A DNA stretch of 13,894 bases, from positions 474-14,367 of the forward strand of contig DDSG01000099.1 of NCBI GenBank assembly GCA_002343325.1. The letters run 5' to 3'. This DNA comes from Phycisphaerales bacterium UBA2396 (GTDB taxonomy: Bacteria > Planctomycetota > Phycisphaerae > Phycisphaerales > UBA1924). The notes beneath the pieces are model-generated. The model saw only the letters and a program-made list of their open reading frames with translations, was not told where the DNA came from and made no database searches. Position numbers and translations under genes: made by a program. Shown piece by piece: positions 13,133 to 13,894 of the stretch; within the stretch, counting starts at the first letter, position 1, and each line of letters opens with the position of its first letter.

Positions 13133-13894
13133 GTGAGGAACGTGATGCTGGCTGGTCGGGTGCTCGGTGTGGTTCTGGCGGCGGGTCTGGCGGCGTCGAT
13201 TGTGCCGGCGGCCTTGGCTCAGCCCGGCGCGGGCGAGTCGCTCGTGCGGGCGGGGAAGAACGACTCGCTCGATATCCGCCGGATCACGCTGTATCGCTCG
13301 GGCGTGGGGTCGTTCCAGCGGGGCGGGAAGGTCGAGGGGGACGCGACGATCGCGCTTCGGTTCAAGACCGAGCAGGTCAACGACATTCTCAAGTCGATGG
13401 TGGTGCTCGATCTTTCCGGCGGGACCATCGAGGGCGTGTCGTACGCGAGCAAGGAGCCCCTCGCGAAGCGTCTGGCGAGCTTCGGCGTCGATATCTCGGG
13501 CGATCCGAGCCTGCCGGCGCTGCTCGGGAAACTCCGGGGTGCCACGGCGGCGGTGACGACGTCGGACGGGAGTGTCTCCGGGACGATCCTGGGTGTGGAG
13601 ACGCGGAAGGTCGCCGCGGGCAAGGACGTGCCGCCGGTGGACACGCCGTTCATCAACCTGGTGACGGGGACGGGGATTCGGAGCTTTGATCTGACGCGGG
13701 TGAGCAACGTCGAGTTGCAGGACAAGGACCTTGCGGGCGAACTGGCCAAGGCGCTGGCGGCTCTGGCGGAGCATCGCGCGGACCGGACCAAGGCGGTGGA
13801 AGTGAAGCTTCGCGGGCAGGGCTCGCGCGACGTGGTGGTGAACTACATCCACGAGATGCCGGTGTGGAAGGCGAGCTATCGGCTCCCCCCCCCC
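13133..13894 (+). CDS. Exported DUF4139-domain protein (N-terminal part, cut by window end)
   Basis: The reading frame is open from GTG 13133 to the last base (254 codons) and has no stop, so the gene continues beyond the window. AAGGAG at 13119-13124, 8 nt ahead, decides this start over GTG 13142 and ATG 13145. Residues 1-29 are a Sec signal peptide: a positively charged start, a long hydrophobic stretch, and a likely cut after ALA before QPG. The mature part begins with RRITLYRSGVGSFQRGG (residues 48-64), the usual opening of this group. At 237-251 NYIHEMPVWKASYRL is the hallmark that opens a DUF4139 domain. Such proteins are secreted or surface proteins of unknown function, distantly related to the mucoidy inhibitor A group. 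The last three codons, all CCC, do not fit the family and sit in a run of ten C, so they are probably unreliable. Family call good; function unknown. Confidence 0.88.
   Translation, partial: MRNVMLAGRVLGVVLAAGLAASIVPAALAQPGAGESLVRAGKNDSLDIRRITLYRSGVGSFQRGGKVEGDATIALRFKTEQVNDILKSMVVLDLSGGTIEGVSYASKEPLAKRLASFGVDISGDPSLPALLGKLRGATAAVTTSDGSVSGTILGVETRKVAAGKDVPPVDTPFINLVTGTGIRSFDLTRVSNVELQDKDLAGELAKALAALAEHRADRTKAVEVKLRGQGSRDVVVNYIHEMPVWKASYRLPPP

Noticed and set aside
13115..13852. A 245-residue open frame on the - strand near the right end
   Set aside because: The + strand here encodes a DUF4139 protein with a signal peptide and a perfect ribosome site; the minus frame is its shadow.
1..13894. 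Search for CRISPR repeats, tRNA/rRNA genes, insertion sequences, toxin-antitoxin pairs or defence genes
   Set aside because: No regularly spaced repeats, transposase motifs, cloverleaf-like segments or known defence domains were seen in either strand by reading; a covariance-model search would be needed to exclude small RNAs.

Overview
The window is one contiguous, very GC-rich stretch of bacterial chromosome holding twelve protein genes. Ten are complete. The first is cut at its 5' end by the window start, and the last runs off the window end. No rRNA, tRNA, CRISPR array, insertion sequence, phage gene or integrase was found. The gene set is a sugar-phosphate isomerase, Ppx/GppA, DUF3467, a long-form SppA, a multi-membrane protein with a 'CxxCGYNLRG' zinc ribbon coupled to a small zincin, a CDGSH protein, a YdiJ-like FAD/Fe-S oxidoreductase and a DUF4139 protein. 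Together with the extreme GC content this suggests a Planctomycetota bacterium, perhaps of the Phycisphaerae. That placement is inference, not proof.

Layout, left to right. Positions 1-411 (+) hold the end of a TIM-barrel sugar-phosphate isomerase/epimerase. A Ppx/GppA phosphatase with a C-terminal HD domain converges on it (438-1988, -). A short regulatory gap leads to a lone DUF3467 gene (2180-2524, +), which ends in a clear intrinsic terminator. A PAT-like GNAT acetyltransferase follows (2648-3175, +), and its last codons overlap the end of a three-gene ABC importer operon on the minus strand. That operon reads binding protein (6266-4908), MalF-type permease (4918-4040), MalG-type permease (4043-3165), with overlapping start and stop codons and no ATPase gene. 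Upstream of it lies the terminator of the signal peptide peptidase gene sppA (8122-6347, -). Next is a translationally coupled pair, a zinc-ribbon membrane protein (9567-8614, -) and a zincin metallopeptidase (8617-8210, -). A CDGSH iron-sulfur protein (9734-9976, +) converges on a 1002-residue FAD/iron-sulfur oxidoreductase (12992-9984, -). Last is an exported DUF4139 protein (13133 to the window end, +).

The genes look like ordinary housekeeping and accessory metabolism: sugar uptake and isomerisation, polyphosphate or (p)ppGpp turnover, envelope proteolysis and hydroxyacid oxidation. I see no convincing new multi-gene system. The more interesting signals are regulatory or compositional. 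Three minus-strand genes have -10-like hexamers 5 to 12 nt from the start codon, suggesting leaderless or nearly leaderless mRNAs. Two of these share an identical 12-base block. The + strand is G-rich over C whatever the gene direction. A nested perfect hairpin lies just upstream of the zinc-ribbon gene. The window ends in a run of ten C that is probably an assembly artefact. No gene-free stretch exceeds 300 bases; the longest is about 190 (1989-2179).
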